Shown here in pieces: positions 21,118 to 30,718 of a stretch of DNA of 64,000 nucleotides (position 1 is its first letter; each line of letters begins with the position of its first letter). The translations under genes and the position numbers were made by a program. Source of the DNA: JAXDAY01 sp034679345 (GTDB taxonomy: Bacteria > Eisenbacteria > RBG-16-71-46 > CAIMUX01 > VGJL01); assembly GCA_034679345.1 (NCBI GenBank), contig JAXDAY010000019.1, positions 62,001-126,000 of the forward strand, in the 5' to 3' direction. The notes beneath the pieces were generated by a model that was given only the letters and a program-made list of their open reading frames with translations, did no database searches and had not been told where the DNA came from.

Positions 21118-24100
21118 CGCTTGCTCCGTTCGATCTTGATCGTCTTCGGCGGGCTGGTGGCGTGCATCTCCGGGCTGTAGAGCATCTCCGCCCGCGCGCC
21201 CGGAGTCCGATAGACCCCGGCCGTCGTGGCGATCGCAGGATAGTAGACGTGATAGACGCCGGCTTCCACGTCCTCGGCGAAGAGCCGGACGCTGCGGTCG
21301 CGGATCTCACGATGGACGATCCAGAGGCCCGACTCCCTCGCCTCATCCTCCGTCTCGACTTCCTCCATCGAGAGCCGCGGCGCGTTCTGGAAGCGCAGAT
21401 TCAACGCTTCGATCCCGCCCGGCAGGGGATCCTCCACGAGGAGGTTCTTCGACCACCGCGGGACAACCACCGCCAGATGAACCCAGATCGGATCGCCGGC
21501 GGCGATCTTCTCGTCGATCCGTTCTCCCGCCACCGATTGATAGCTCCGCTCCACGATCAGCCCATCCTCGAGCGGAGGCGCATCGAGAGCGGGCCAGGCT
21601 TGATCGAGCGTCGCCTGGTAGTAGACCGGGCGCTGGCCGCTCGTCTCGATGCGAAGCGGAACCGATCCGTCGCTTCGATCGGGCAGGAGCAGCGCGGAGA
21701 TCGGAGCGAACCGGCGGACCGGGGCGGCGCGTCCGGGACCGAAGGCGAACTCCTCTTCCGAGGAGCCGACGCGCACCGTTCCGGTCACGCTCGATGGAGG
21801 CCCTTCGAGCGTCGCCACCGTCGTGGCCAGCAGATCGAGCGCCAGGGCGCTCGTATGGTTGTTCGACCACGCGCCGCTCTGCGGGCGCCTCTGGTCGAGC
21901 AGCCAGCCCACCATCCCCGGGATTTCCGGGTCGGCAGGATCGATCGAGGCGATCAATCGGAGGAACAGGGCGGTCGCGCGGACGTCCCCGCCGATTCCGT
22001 CGCCCCATCGGCCGTGAGATGCGGCGATCCAGTTGAAGCGCCCCGTCCGCTGGCTCGCAGATTCGCGCGTCTCCTCCAGGATCACCTTCGCCAGGGTGGG
22101 CCAGGACCGGGAGAATCCCGCGGCGTCCTTGCGCTCCTTGAGGTCGAGTCCCACGAGCCCCGCAACGATGCGCGACTCGAGCGGCGCATCGCGCCTCGAT
22201 GAGATCAACCCCTCGAGGTCGGCGACGCGGACCGTCGGCTCGATGTTCGGATTCAGCCGCTCGTATTCAGCGCGAACCCAGAGAAGCCACGGCCCCTCGT
22301 AGAGAAGCCGTTGCCGCCCCGCTTTCTCCTCCCCCGCGGAGGCGAGCCGGTCGTAGCGTTCGGAGCATTCGTTCGCGAAGCGCTCGATGAGATCGTCCGG
22401 CACCTCCAGGCCGACGGCCTTGGCCCGCGCGAGACAATAGAGGGCGTAGCCGACGGTGTAGGAGCTCCCCTCAGCCGATAGCGACGACGGCCAGGAGCGG
22501 ATGCTCCAGGGATCGACGCACGCGCGGATTCCCGAGAGCGCCTCCTCGAACGGGCGAACGCCGATCGTTCCCGGCTCCTCGCCGAGGTAGGGAGCGAGGA
22601 GCTTGCGCGTGCTCATCGCCAGCAGGGAGCTCGAGAGCTGCTCGAGGCAGCCGTACGGATAGTCGATCGTGTATCGGAGGGCATCCTCGAGGCCGGTAAG
22701 GAGGGAAGGTCCGACGGTGACGGTCAAGCCGCCCTGTTCGGGCAGGGCGAGCCGGTCGATCTCGATCGGGGTCCGGGCGCTCTGATCGATCCGCCCGCCG
22801 GCGAATGCCCGTTTCCAGAGAAGAGGGCGGTCGAGCGGGATCACAACCTCGGCCGCGTCGGTCTGGCCCCCTCCCTCCGCGATGAGGCGTAGCTTGCATT
22901 CCGCTCCACGCGCATCGCGGAGCCGGAAGATCGCCCGGCCCGGCTCGCCCGCGGACGTCTTGACCTTCTGCTCCCTCTTTCCGTCGATCGAGGCGCCTTC
23001 CGCGGTAGCGCGGATCTTCACCTCGGTCTTCCGGTCGAACTCGGCGCGCACGACCGCGGCCACGTCGATCTCATCGCCGTCGCGGACGAACCGGGGCGCG
23101 CCCCACTCGAGCTGCAGGGGACGGCGGACCTCGGTCTTGGACTCGCCGCTTCCGAATCGATCGACTCCAGAGCTCGCCAGGCCCCTCAGCCGGTAGCGGG
23201 TGAGATCATCGGCCAGGGTGAAGCGAACAGTCGCGCGACCGTCCTCCCCCACGGCAATCAGGGGCTCCCAGTGCACGGTCGGCAGGAATCTGCGCCTGAA
23301 TCCCGCGTCTGCGCCCTTGTCCCCGCCGGGAGTGAGCCGCCCCTTCTCGCCGGTGGCGGGGAGGTTGAGGCTCTCGCGGACATCGTCGTAGGAGATCTCC
23401 GGCCAGCGCGGGGAGAAGAAGGTCGAGATGGGATCGGGATTCCATTCCCCCGCGAGCTCGAAGATCGCATCGTCGACGACGGCCAGCGAGACCGATCCGG
23501 AGAGCGGACGGCCGCCCGCATCGGCGAGCTGGATCAAGACGGTCACCTCTTCGCGGGGCGCGTAGACCGGTCGGTCGGTGGCGATGTCCACCTTCACCCG
23601 CCAGTCATCGGGACGGATCTGGAGCATGGTGCGGCCCGCCCCATAGTAGGGAAGCCGGCGGAGGACGGCATCTCCCTGGGGGACGGAGCTCGGACCGACG
23701 AGCACCATCTGGACCCAGCGCCCCCAGGGAACCGCATCGTCCAGGGGGATCTCCACGCGCGGGGAGCCCTGCAGCCGGTGCAGGCGCCGCACGCTACGGA
23801 TCCCATCGTCCATGACGAGGACGATCCCCTCCGTCGGGATGGCCGGCGCGGGGACGAGGACCGCAGCCGTGTCTCCGGGGGCGTACTTCTCCTGATCGGG
23901 CTTCAGCTCGATCCAGCCATGATCGTCCCGGTACCAAGCCGCCGGCTCCACGCCCCAGACCCAGATGTCATCGCGCGCCCGGGTCGTGCGTCCCTGGGCG
24001 TCGGTCGCCTCCAGCAGAAACGAGTAGTTGCCCGGTCTTGGGGGCTTCCATCTCATGCGCATCGGCTCGCTCGCCGAGATCGAGCTTCCGCGCTCGAGGA

Positions 24101-26744
24101 CCGAGTCGCGGGCGATGTTCTCATAGCCGAAGACTCCGCCGATCCGGCGGATGCGGACAGTCTTCCAATCCCTCCGCTCGATTGTCCAGCGCAGGGGCGC
24201 CCCAGCGACGGGGACCCCTGCCGAGTCGAGGCAGACCCCCGAGAGCTCCACCGAACCGTCGCTGGACTCCTGCGGGAACTGCGCGCGAGCGCCGACCCGG
24301 ACCGATGCGCGGCGCACGTTGAAGCTGCCGACCGCGTATGCGGAACGATCCGTCAGATCCCGCGCGCCGATTTCCACCAGGTAGATCTGGTCCTGCCCGA
24401 GATGCGAGATGTCGGGGGTCACCGGCAGGGTGATCCGACCTTCGCGATCGAGGTTCGCCTCGCCGGCGGCGATGCGGCGGGATCCGTCATCCGACCACTC
24501 GCCATCGGCGTCCTCCAGGCGGTGGTCGAAGAATGTGTAGTTCCAGTGTCCGGGTGGCATCGACCAGTCCGATTGCCTCGAGATCGTCCAGCGAACCGGG
24601 GCACCGCTCAACGCGCCGCCATTCAGGTAGGTGAAGCGTCCGATCACGCTCACCTCCTCGCCGGTCACAACCGGTCCCGCCGGCGTCTCCACGCGGGCCT
24701 GAAAGCGGGGAAGCCGGTACTCCTCGACCGAGAATGACGTTCCGCCGCACACGTTCTCGCTGTCGGGCGATTCGGTCAGCTGGAGCGCGTAGTACCCGAC
24801 GGGCGCGTCCGCCGCGATGGTGAACGATCCTGTTCCCTGGCCCGGCGCCGCGAGATCGATCCGGCCGCGGTCAACGAGGTCGCCGTCGGGTCCGAAGATC
24901 CGGTACCCCAGCGCCGCCGTCTTCGCGGCTTCCAGCGAGACGGGACCGAGCGCGCGCGCCAGAGCGACCCACTGCACCTTCTCGCCGGGGCGATAGAGGG
25001 GACGATCGGTTTGCGCAAACGCGCGGTGCTCCTCGCGATCCGGTTGCGCGCCTCGCCCGCGCGGCATGGGAGAGGTCTTGGAGACGGCGAGCCAGGCCGC
25101 GTCGGTTCCCGCTCGCGCCTCGATCACGGGGTTCACGCCGGGGGAGATCGCCAGCGCCTCCATTCCCGGAGTCCAGACCAGCCCCTCCTCGTCGGTCGTG
25201 CCACTCCAGAGCGTCTTCTTCTGTCCCGCATCGTGCATGCGGACCGTCGCCTGCGCGAGGGGCCGGCCGTCCGGCAGGCTCGTCACCCACACGAGGCCAC
25301 GGTCCTCGCCTGCGAACGCCGAGACTCCCATGTTCGTGATTTGGAGGACTGCTCGATCGCGGTGCAGGCGGCGCTCTCCAGACTTGTCGGCGAAGAGGGA
25401 GCGTCCCTCCACGGCGAGGATCAGGAGCTTCGCTCCCGCCGGTGGAGCGCCGAGCCGACTCACGGGAAGGAGCATGGCCCGCGCGCTGTCGGGGCTCTGG
25501 GACGGCTCGATCCACGTGCCGATCCTGGGCAGCTCCATCATGTCGGCATAGCGCCCGTTGGCCTGCAACGCATCCGGAACCGAGCGGGCGGGAACCCATC
25601 GACCGGACAAGCGAACCGTGTCCACGTTCGCGCCCTCGATCCGGATCGCGAGGTCGGGGACGTCAGGCAGGAACCCGCCTGACGGCTCGATCGAGAGCTG
25701 GGCGGCCGCGTGGGGGAATGTGACCTTCGCCGCCTGGCTCGCAAGCAGACGTTCGCCGAGAAGCGACGGCATCCCCTCGCGGAGGCGGATGGCATAGCTT
25801 GCCCCCATCCGGAATCGTTCCGAGCGAACAAGGACCTCGGTGCCGCCGGCGGGTTCGACGCGGATGGGCGTCACCGACGGATCGATCTCGAGATAGACGG
25901 CGAGCGTTTCGGGATCGACCGGTCCGTCCAGGCGGATTCGGATGTGGTCATACCAGGCGCGGACCGAACGAATCGCGGGAGCGCCGTAGATCCGAAACGG
26001 GATCGAGATCGGCTTTGCGATTCCGACGTCGGTACCCTGGAGCGGAATCCCGGCCGCGATCTCGACCGTGTATCCCTCCTCTCGAGGAGGGAGCTTTTCG
26101 GGACGCAGGACCAGGAGATGCGCCGCCGTGATGCCCCTTCCCGGTTCGGGGATCAACTCCGCAAGCGCGCTCGAGTCGGGGGCGACCGGGGACAACGCGA
26201 TCGGTCCGGTCGGACCGATGAGGCGGATCGAGTCGGCCGCGCCCTCCGCCGGCGGGGCGCTGAACAGGAAGTAGAGCGCCTCGTCGGGGGCGAGGACACC
26301 GTCCTTCTTGGGAACGCTCGCCAGGAGCTGAGGCCGGCCGACGACGATCTCCCACACATAGTCGATCGAGGTGACCCGGCCGGAGAGAGAACGAACCCCC
26401 TTGGGAACGCGGCAGACCAGACGGCGGCCGGGCGGAATCGCCTCTTTCGGGATGAAGCTCAAAGCGCTCGATCCGAGCCAGGAGAAGCTGCCGCGGATCG
26501 GCGGGTCGATCTCGAGGGGGGAGCTTCCCGAGGCGATCCCGCGGCGTCCCAAAGGCACCATCGCCTCGTTGAAGACGACGTCGATCGCGTGGATCGCGCC
26601 CACCTCCCCGCGCGGCGTGGCGAGCACGACTTCGAGGCCGGGGGGATCCGAGTTCTGGGACGCGCCGCGGAGCAGAGCGATTCCGGCAAGACAACAGGCG
26701 GCGGTCACGAGCGAAGCGAGAACGAGGCTGCGTCGGCGGGTCAT
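21114..26744 (-). CDS. Bacterial alpha-2-macroglobulin (YfhM-like), thioester type
   Basis: 1876 aa from the ATG at 26744, which has GGAGGAG upstream. A broad-spectrum protease trap of the periplasm. Residues 6-25 are a hydrophobic export signal; VTAACC might be lipidated, but the lipobox is imperfect. Then come repeated MG beta-sandwich domains, a bait region near the middle and the thioester domain with YPYGCLEQ (Cys1366 to Gln1369), so the reactive bond can form. The last about 250 residues form the receptor-binding-like part. The pbpC gene overlaps its stop by four bases. Length and motif fit the long, YfhM-type class rather than the thioester-less short form. Confidence 0.95.
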   Translation of the reverse strand: MTRRRSLVLASLVTAACCLAGIALLRGASQNSDPPGLEVVLATPRGEVGAIHAIDVVFNEAMVPLGRRGIASGSSPLEIDPPIRGSFSWLGSSALSFIPKEAIPPGRRLVCRVPKGVRSLSGRVTSIDYVWEIVVGRPQLLASVPKKDGVLAPDEALYFLFSAPPAEGAADSIRLIGPTGPIALSPVAPDSSALAELIPEPGRGITAAHLLVLRPEKLPPREEGYTVEIAAGIPLQGTDVGIAKPISIPFRIYGAPAIRSVRAWYDHIRIRLDGPVDPETLAVYLEIDPSVTPIRVEPAGGTEVLVRSERFRMGASYAIRLREGMPSLLGERLLASQAAKVTFPHAAAQLSIEPSGGFLPDVPDLAIRIEGANVDTVRLSGRWVPARSVPDALQANGRYADMMELPRIGTWIEPSQSPDSARAMLLPVSRLGAPPAGAKLLILAVEGRSLFADKSGERRLHRDRAVLQITNMGVSAFAGEDRGLVWVTSLPDGRPLAQATVRMHDAGQKKTLWSGTTDEEGLVWTPGMEALAISPGVNPVIEARAGTDAAWLAVSKTSPMPRGRGAQPDREEHRAFAQTDRPLYRPGEKVQWVALARALGPVSLEAAKTAALGYRIFGPDGDLVDRGRIDLAAPGQGTGSFTIAADAPVGYYALQLTESPDSENVCGGTSFSVEEYRLPRFQARVETPAGPVVTGEEVSVIGRFTYLNGGALSGAPVRWTISRQSDWSMPPGHWNYTFFDHRLEDADGEWSDDGSRRIAAGEANLDREGRITLPVTPDISHLGQDQIYLVEIGARDLTDRSAYAVGSFNVRRASVRVGARAQFPQESSDGSVELSGVCLDSAGVPVAGAPLRWTIERRDWKTVRIRRIGGVFGYENIARDSVLERGSSISASEPMRMRWKPPRPGNYSFLLEATDAQGRTTRARDDIWVWGVEPAAWYRDDHGWIELKPDQEKYAPGDTAAVLVPAPAIPTEGIVLVMDDGIRSVRRLHRLQGSPRVEIPLDDAVPWGRWVQMVLVGPSSVPQGDAVLRRLPYYGAGRTMLQIRPDDWRVKVDIATDRPVYAPREEVTVLIQLADAGGRPLSGSVSLAVVDDAIFELAGEWNPDPISTFFSPRWPEISYDDVRESLNLPATGEKGRLTPGGDKGADAGFRRRFLPTVHWEPLIAVGEDGRATVRFTLADDLTRYRLRGLASSGVDRFGSGESKTEVRRPLQLEWGAPRFVRDGDEIDVAAVVRAEFDRKTEVKIRATAEGASIDGKREQKVKTSAGEPGRAIFRLRDARGAECKLRLIAEGGGQTDAAEVVIPLDRPLLWKRAFAGGRIDQSARTPIEIDRLALPEQGGLTVTVGPSLLTGLEDALRYTIDYPYGCLEQLSSSLLAMSTRKLLAPYLGEEPGTIGVRPFEEALSGIRACVDPWSIRSWPSSLSAEGSSYTVGYALYCLARAKAVGLEVPDDLIERFANECSERYDRLASAGEEKAGRQRLLYEGPWLLWVRAEYERLNPNIEPTVRVADLEGLISSRRDAPLESRIVAGLVGLDLKERKDAAGFSRSWPTLAKVILEETRESASQRTGRFNWIAASHGRWGDGIGGDVRATALFLRLIASIDPADPEIPGMVGWLLDQRRPQSGAWSNNHTSALALDLLATTVATLEGPPSSVTGTVRVGSSEEEFAFGPGRAAPVRRFAPISALLLPDRSDGSVPLRIETSGQRPVYYQATLDQAWPALDAPPLEDGLIVERSYQSVAGERIDEKIAAGDPIWVHLAVVVPRWSKNLLVEDPLPGGIEALNLRFQNAPRLSMEEVETEDEARESGLWIVHREIRDRSVRLFAEDVEAGVYHVYYPAIATTAGVYRTPGARAEMLYSPEMHATSPPKTIKIERSKR

Positions 26745-26904
26745 GGGCTCCTCCAAGGCTCTTGCGGCCGGGGTCCCGTCTCGGCCGCGGACGCGAGCCT
26801 ACACCCTGGCCCGAGGTCTGTCATCGCGCAGTGGTCCGCGGCAATTGACTTCCGCCGCCCGCGAACCATACGCTGCACGGTCGGCCCTTCACCGGAGGTC
26901 CCGT

Positions 26905-27762
26905 TTGAACACCGAACGCGCAGAAACGAAGCTCATCCGCCTGCTTGCCGGCGTTGCATGGGCCGATGGCGAGGTCACCTCCGAGGAGAGGGGGAAGATC
27001 CTCCGGATCGCAGGCGAGATCGGACTCACACCCGCGGAGCGGAGCGCGGTCAGCATCGACCTGGAACGCCCGGCGGGGCTGGAGGCGACGTTGGCGCTCG
27101 GACGGGAGCTTCTCGAGTCCCTGCCCCAAGAGCGTCGCTCGGAGCTCTACTCCCACCTCGACGCCCTGGTGGAGGTCGACGGAAAAGTCCATCCGGAGGA
27201 GAAGCGCATCGTCGAAGCCCTCCGGGAGGCGCGGAAGTCGGACGCGCCCGCCCTGCTCGCGAAGCTTCGGGGGCTATTCTCGACGCGAGGGAGCGCCGGC
27301 GCTCGGTCGAGCCTCTCGTCAGTGGCCGGCTCCTTGCTCGATGCGATCCGGCCGGAGGGGGGCGCGCAGGCCCTCGATGAAGGGCTCCGCGCTCGGGCTG
27401 TTCTCTTTGGCTCGATTCTGCGCCGTGTCGCCTTCGCCGACGGCCGCGTCGACCCGGCCGAGATCGCGCAGATCCGCGGAATCCTCGAAGGAACCTTCTC
27501 ATTCGACGAAGGCACGACCGAGACGATCCTCTCCGCCGTGGAGTCTCAGGCCGCGGATGGCTTCGACCGCCAGAGACTCTGCGCGTCGTTCAACCGCCAC
27601 TCGACCATGGAGGAGCGGATGCAGCTCCTCGGGTGCCTCTTCGCCGTGGCCAAGGCGGATGGCTCGATCACCGACGAGGAGCTGCGCGAGCTGCGGCTGA
27701 TCGCCAACTTCCTCTGGATCGATGCGCGCGACTTTCATCAGCTGCGGGCCGAGCGGGGATGA
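26905..27762 (+). CDS. Double TerB-domain protein
   Basis: 285 aa from a TTG start that has GGAGG seven bases upstream; the reading frame continues upstream, but across the regulatory region of the divergent gene and with implausible composition. Two TerB/DjlA-N-like helical domains are visible: residues about 5-95 (RLLAGVAWADGEVTSEERGKI ... HLDALVEVDGKVHPEE) and about 165-285 (GSILRRVAFADGRVDPAE ... CLFAVAKADGSITDEE). Each carries the D-G-x-[VI] acidic loops of the fold. TerB domains occur in tellurite-resistance and membrane-stress proteins; no role can be assigned here. The DUF72 gene begins seven bases after its stop, suggesting co-expression. Confidence 0.75.
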   Translation: MNTERAETKLIRLLAGVAWADGEVTSEERGKILRIAGEIGLTPAERSAVSIDLERPAGLEATLALGRELLESLPQERRSELYSHLDALVEVDGKVHPEEKRIVEALREARKSDAPALLAKLRGLFSTRGSAGARSSLSSVAGSLLDAIRPEGGAQALDEGLRARAVLFGSILRRVAFADGRVDPAEIAQIRGILEGTFSFDEGTTETILSAVESQAADGFDRQRLCASFNRHSTMEERMQLLGCLFAVAKADGSITDEELRELRLIANFLWIDARDFHQLRAERG

Positions 27763-27769
27763 CGCCGGG

Positions 27770-28672
27770 ATGAACATCGATTTGTCGATCCTGCCGCCTC
27801 GGACGCACGTGGGGACCTCCTCCTTCAGCGCAAGCGATTGGTGCGGCAGTTTCTATCCGAAGGGGCTCGCGCCATCGGAGTTCCTGGGCCACTACGCCCG
27901 AACGTTTCGGACCGTCGAGATCGATGCGACCTGGCACTTCATGCCCAACCCGCGCACCGTAGATGGGTGGGCGCACAAAGTCCCCGACGGCTTCGTCTTC
28001 GCCGCGAAGGTGCCAAAGGTGATCACCCACGAGAAGCTTCTCGTCGACTGCGCCGACGAGTGGAGCTACTTCATCGAGACGATGTCGAGACTCGGGCCGA
28101 AGCTCGGCCCGCTTCTCTTTCAGTTCCAGTACGTCGCGAAGCGAACCGACGCGGCGGAATACGAGACGGGAGACTGCTTCCGGAGCCGCCTGGAGCAATT
28201 CCTTCCGTTGCTGCCCGACGGGTATCGCTACGCGGTCGAAATCCGCAATCCGAAGTGGCTCGGCCCCTCGCTCACCGAGCTCTTGCGCTCGCGGGGGATC
28301 GCCCTGGCCCTGGTCGACCATGTCCGCATGCCGCGGCCCTCGCGCTGGTTCGATCTGTGCGATCCCCTGACCGCCGATTTCGCCTATATCCGCTTCCTGG
28401 GCGACCATCATGCCATGGACAACCTGGTCGCCAAGAAGCGCGAGGCCGGCGAGAAGAAGCGCGACTGGGACGCCCTGGTCGTCGACCGATCGAGAGAGAT
28501 GCGCGAGTGGATCCCGATCCTGCGCAGGCTCGGCGCGTCCGTGGGGGATGTCTACGCCTACTTCAACAACCACTACGCCGGCTTTGCCCCCGGATCTGTG
28601 GAGCTGTTTCTGAAGATCTGGGAGGAGATGGGGGAGCCCGGCACAGCGCCGTCCGAGCCGCGGGAGGCCTAG
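27770..28672 (+). CDS. DUF72 family protein (YecE-like)
   Basis: 300 aa. TIM-barrel-like protein of the DUF72 family, biochemical function unknown. Typical blocks: HVGTSSFSASDWCGSFYP near the N-terminus, FRTVEIDATWHFMPNPRTV, WAHKVPDGFVFAAKVPKVIT, KLGPLLFQF, YAVEIRNPKW, and the C-terminal YAYFNNHYAGFAP. Start at the ATG at 27770, eight bases after the TerB gene. Some DUF72 proteins carry an iron-sulphur cluster; no extra cysteine motif is evident here. Confidence 0.92.
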   Translation: MNIDLSILPPRTHVGTSSFSASDWCGSFYPKGLAPSEFLGHYARTFRTVEIDATWHFMPNPRTVDGWAHKVPDGFVFAAKVPKVITHEKLLVDCADEWSYFIETMSRLGPKLGPLLFQFQYVAKRTDAAEYETGDCFRSRLEQFLPLLPDGYRYAVEIRNPKWLGPSLTELLRSRGIALALVDHVRMPRPSRWFDLCDPLTADFAYIRFLGDHHAMDNLVAKKREAGEKKRDWDALVVDRSREMREWIPILRRLGASVGDVYAYFNNHYAGFAPGSVELFLKIWEEMGEPGTAPSEPREA

Positions 28673-28735
28673 GTCGCGCAAGATCGCGTCGAAGAAAACC
28701 GCCTGTCGCGCGTTTCCAGGATCGGGAGGGCCGGC

Positions 28736-29326
28736 ATGGAGACCCGATCCGGGCTGATCACTGATTCGACCGATGCCGAGCTGATGCTCGCCACCGCCAG
28801 GGGCGATCTCGGGGCTTTCGCGACCTTGGTCGAGAAGTACCACCCCCGCGCCGTCGCGTACGCCAGCCGGATGGCTGGCGATCCCGACGAAGCGCGCGAC
28901 CTCGCTCAAGAGGCGTTCCTGCGTCTGCTGAGGGCCGCCCCGCGATACGAAGCTCGGGCGTCGCTGGTCTCCTATCTCTACACGATCCTGCGCAATCTGC
29001 TTCGATCGTCCCGTCGCCGCCGCGAGGATCCCCTCGTTTGGAATCCGGCGACCATGCGCGTCGGCGGCGCGGTCGATCGATCCGATCTGGACGCCCGGGA
29101 CCCGGAGATCACTCTCGGGGAACGGGAACGACTGGAGAAGATTGAAGGCGCGATCGCTGCGCTGCCGGATCGACTCCGGGAGGTTTTCGTTCTGAGCGAG
29201 CTGGAAGGCATGTCGTATCAGGAGATCGGACGGATCTGCCGGTGCCCGATCGGGACCGTCGCCTCGCGCAAGCACGCGGCGGTCGCAAGGCTCCGCGTCG
29301 AGCTCGCCTTTCTCCGGAACGGATGA
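28736..29326 (+). CDS. ECF-type RNA polymerase sigma factor
   Basis: 196 aa. Region 2 at about residues 15-90 (DLGAFATLVEKYHPRAVAYA ... DLAQEAFLRLLRA) and region 4 at about 140-195 (LPDRLREVFVLSELEGMSYQ, then TVASRKHAAVARLR), the RpoE-like two-domain layout. It would direct transcription of its own operon and others. GGGAGG precedes the ATG. The next gene begins inside its stop (ATGA) and encodes a zinc-finger anti-sigma factor, so this is a classic ECF/anti-sigma pair. Downstream lie three exported or membrane-anchored proteins, probably its targets. No convincing ECF promoter could be picked out by eye in the 63 bases upstream. Confidence 0.95.
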   Translation: METRSGLITDSTDAELMLATARGDLGAFATLVEKYHPRAVAYASRMAGDPDEARDLAQEAFLRLLRAAPRYEARASLVSYLYTILRNLLRSSRRRREDPLVWNPATMRVGGAVDRSDLDARDPEITLGERERLEKIEGAIAALPDRLREVFVLSELEGMSYQEIGRICRCPIGTVASRKHAAVARLRVELAFLRNG

Positions 29327-29784
29327 TGGAGATGAGCTGCGAAGCGATTCGAAGACGGTTGGTCGCCTATCTCGATGGGGAGCTCGACGCGCGCGCGGCG
29401 CAGGAGGTCGATCGGCATCTGCTCGCGTGCGCGCCGTGCCGGGGCGAAGCGGAGAGCCTGCGGGCCATGAGACTCGAGTGGAGGGGGCTTCCCTCTCCCG
29501 TTTCGGATCCGAGAGACCGTGAGGCGATCCTCCTCGCGGCTGCCACGATCAAGCCGGCACGCTGGCGCGCGCCGGTTTCTTGGTTCCCCTGGTTTCGCGC
29601 GAGCGACTGGGTGACGGTCGGCGCAGCGGCGATGGCACTGCTGCTCGCGTGGGCCTACCGACAAGGGGAGGCGGAAGGCGTGGGCGATCGTCGCTCCTGG
29701 CTCGTCTGGTCAATCGCGGACTACGAGGCGCGCGAGGATGCGCGGCCGCCGGAGTCCGGCGGAAACCTCAGGATTCGTTGGTAG
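29323..29784 (+). CDS. Zinc-finger anti-sigma factor, membrane-anchored
   Basis: 153 aa. N-terminal ZAS domain with Cys6, then His32-x3-Cys36-x2-Cys39 (HLLACAPC), which binds zinc and holds the cognate sigma factor. One transmembrane helix near residues 93-112 (DWVTVGAAAMALLLAWAY) anchors it, leaving a short outer tail of about 40 residues. The ATG at 29323 overlaps the sigma stop; ATGs at 29326 and 29332 are possible alternatives. The very short outer tail offers little for a periplasmic sensor, so release may occur by proteolysis or through the downstream membrane proteins; that is inference. Confidence 0.88.
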   Translation: MMEMSCEAIRRRLVAYLDGELDARAAQEVDRHLLACAPCRGEAESLRAMRLEWRGLPSPVSDPRDREAILLAAATIKPARWRAPVSWFPWFRASDWVTVGAAAMALLLAWAYRQGEAEGVGDRRSWLVWSIADYEAREDARPPESGGNLRIRW

Positions 29785-29824
29785 GAACGACCCGCTGGGG
29801 AATGAGCGGGTCGGGAGGCGTGAA

Positions 29825-30631
29825 ATGAGTGTCCGAAAGATCCTGATGACAATCGCGGTCGCGGCCGCCGGGCTGCTCGCGGCGCTGGTGATCTTCCAGC
29901 GTGCGGGCCGCGGATCCGGGGGGGCCACATCGATCGAGATGCGAGGAGGACGAATCATCGATGGGGCGCTTCTCTCTGTCGAACCCGCGCTCTACCTCGC
30001 CCAAAGCGACTCGTTCTGCCTTCTCCTCCGCGGAAGCGAGATTGCGAGCGTTGGAGGCAGGAAGATGAACGAGCCGGATCCAGCCGTCACGGGGCGCGTC
30101 GACCGAGTCTACGAGACACTGGAGACGGTTCTTTCCTCCGGGGACGTTGAGGTTCGCTCCACGATCCGAGTCGCCAACGATGGATCGCGGCCGATCGACT
30201 CGGTCGATTGGGGGATTGCCTCGCACGAGTTCGAGTTGCTCGACAGTTACAGGGTCCTCGACGCGTTCGCCAACGAGCTCCCCTTCCGGATCGAGGAAGA
30301 CGCCTCGATCCATGGCAAGCGGATCCGGGTGGAGCTATTGCGCCCCGTTCTTCCGGGCGAGGATCTGAGGCTGACGACGGTCTTCATCGAGCGCGCTCGG
30401 GTGAGCCGGGAGGGGGAATCCTGGGTCTACCGGCTGGCGGGGGACTATCCCGAGGCCCGACTGGTGACCCGCACGATCCGTCTCCCTGAGGGCACGGCGC
30501 TCGAATCGCTTGTTCCAGAACCGCTCCACGTGCAAGCGGATGGCGCTCCTATCGTGATGTGGCGCAGGTACTTCCTGCCCGGGGAACGGCGCTCCTGGGA
30601 GATCCGATACAGCCTCCAGGGGCCTCGGTAG
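29825..30631 (+). CDS. Membrane-anchored extracytoplasmic protein of unknown function in the ECF operon
   Basis: 268 aa. ATG with GGGAGG seven bases upstream. One N-terminal transmembrane helix or uncleaved signal (residues 5-25, ILMTIAVAAAGLLAALVIF) and a beta-rich outer domain (about 40-268) with alternating strands such as EVRSTIRVANDG, RIRVELLRPVLPGEDLRL and SWEIRYSLQG. No cysteines or catalytic motif stand out and I do not recognise the family. Located 40 bases after the anti-sigma gene and before two repeat proteins, it probably belongs to the same regulated envelope system. Confidence 0.65.
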   Translation: MSVRKILMTIAVAAAGLLAALVIFQRAGRGSGGATSIEMRGGRIIDGALLSVEPALYLAQSDSFCLLLRGSEIASVGGRKMNEPDPAVTGRVDRVYETLETVLSSGDVEVRSTIRVANDGSRPIDSVDWGIASHEFELLDSYRVLDAFANELPFRIEEDASIHGKRIRVELLRPVLPGEDLRLTTVFIERARVSREGESWVYRLAGDYPEARLVTRTIRLPEGTALESLVPEPLHVQADGAPIVMWRRYFLPGERRSWEIRYSLQGPR

Positions 30632-30718
30632 CCTGCCCCGGGATGCAACCCAGGCCTACCCGGCCGCGTATTAGCGTTCGGCCGTCCGCACGACTCGATT
30701 CTGAACAGGAGGTGGATC

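Noticed and set aside
23271..24737. A 488-codon + strand frame inside the alpha-2-macroglobulin gene
   Set aside because: Antisense to a gene with clear domain content; composition is that of a complementary frame.
26371..26904. Upstream extension of the TerB protein by about 178 codons
   Set aside because: It would run antisense into the alpha-2-macroglobulin gene; the TTG at 26905 has a good ribosome binding site and begins the first TerB domain.
28673..28735. ECF-type autoregulatory promoter (GGAAC / CGTC-like) before the sigma factor
   Set aside because: No pair of boxes with 16-17 base spacing could be found by eye.
27668..29275. A 535-codon minus-strand frame across the DUF72 and sigma factor genes
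   Set aside because: Both overlapped genes have diagnostic motifs and ribosome binding sites on the other strand.
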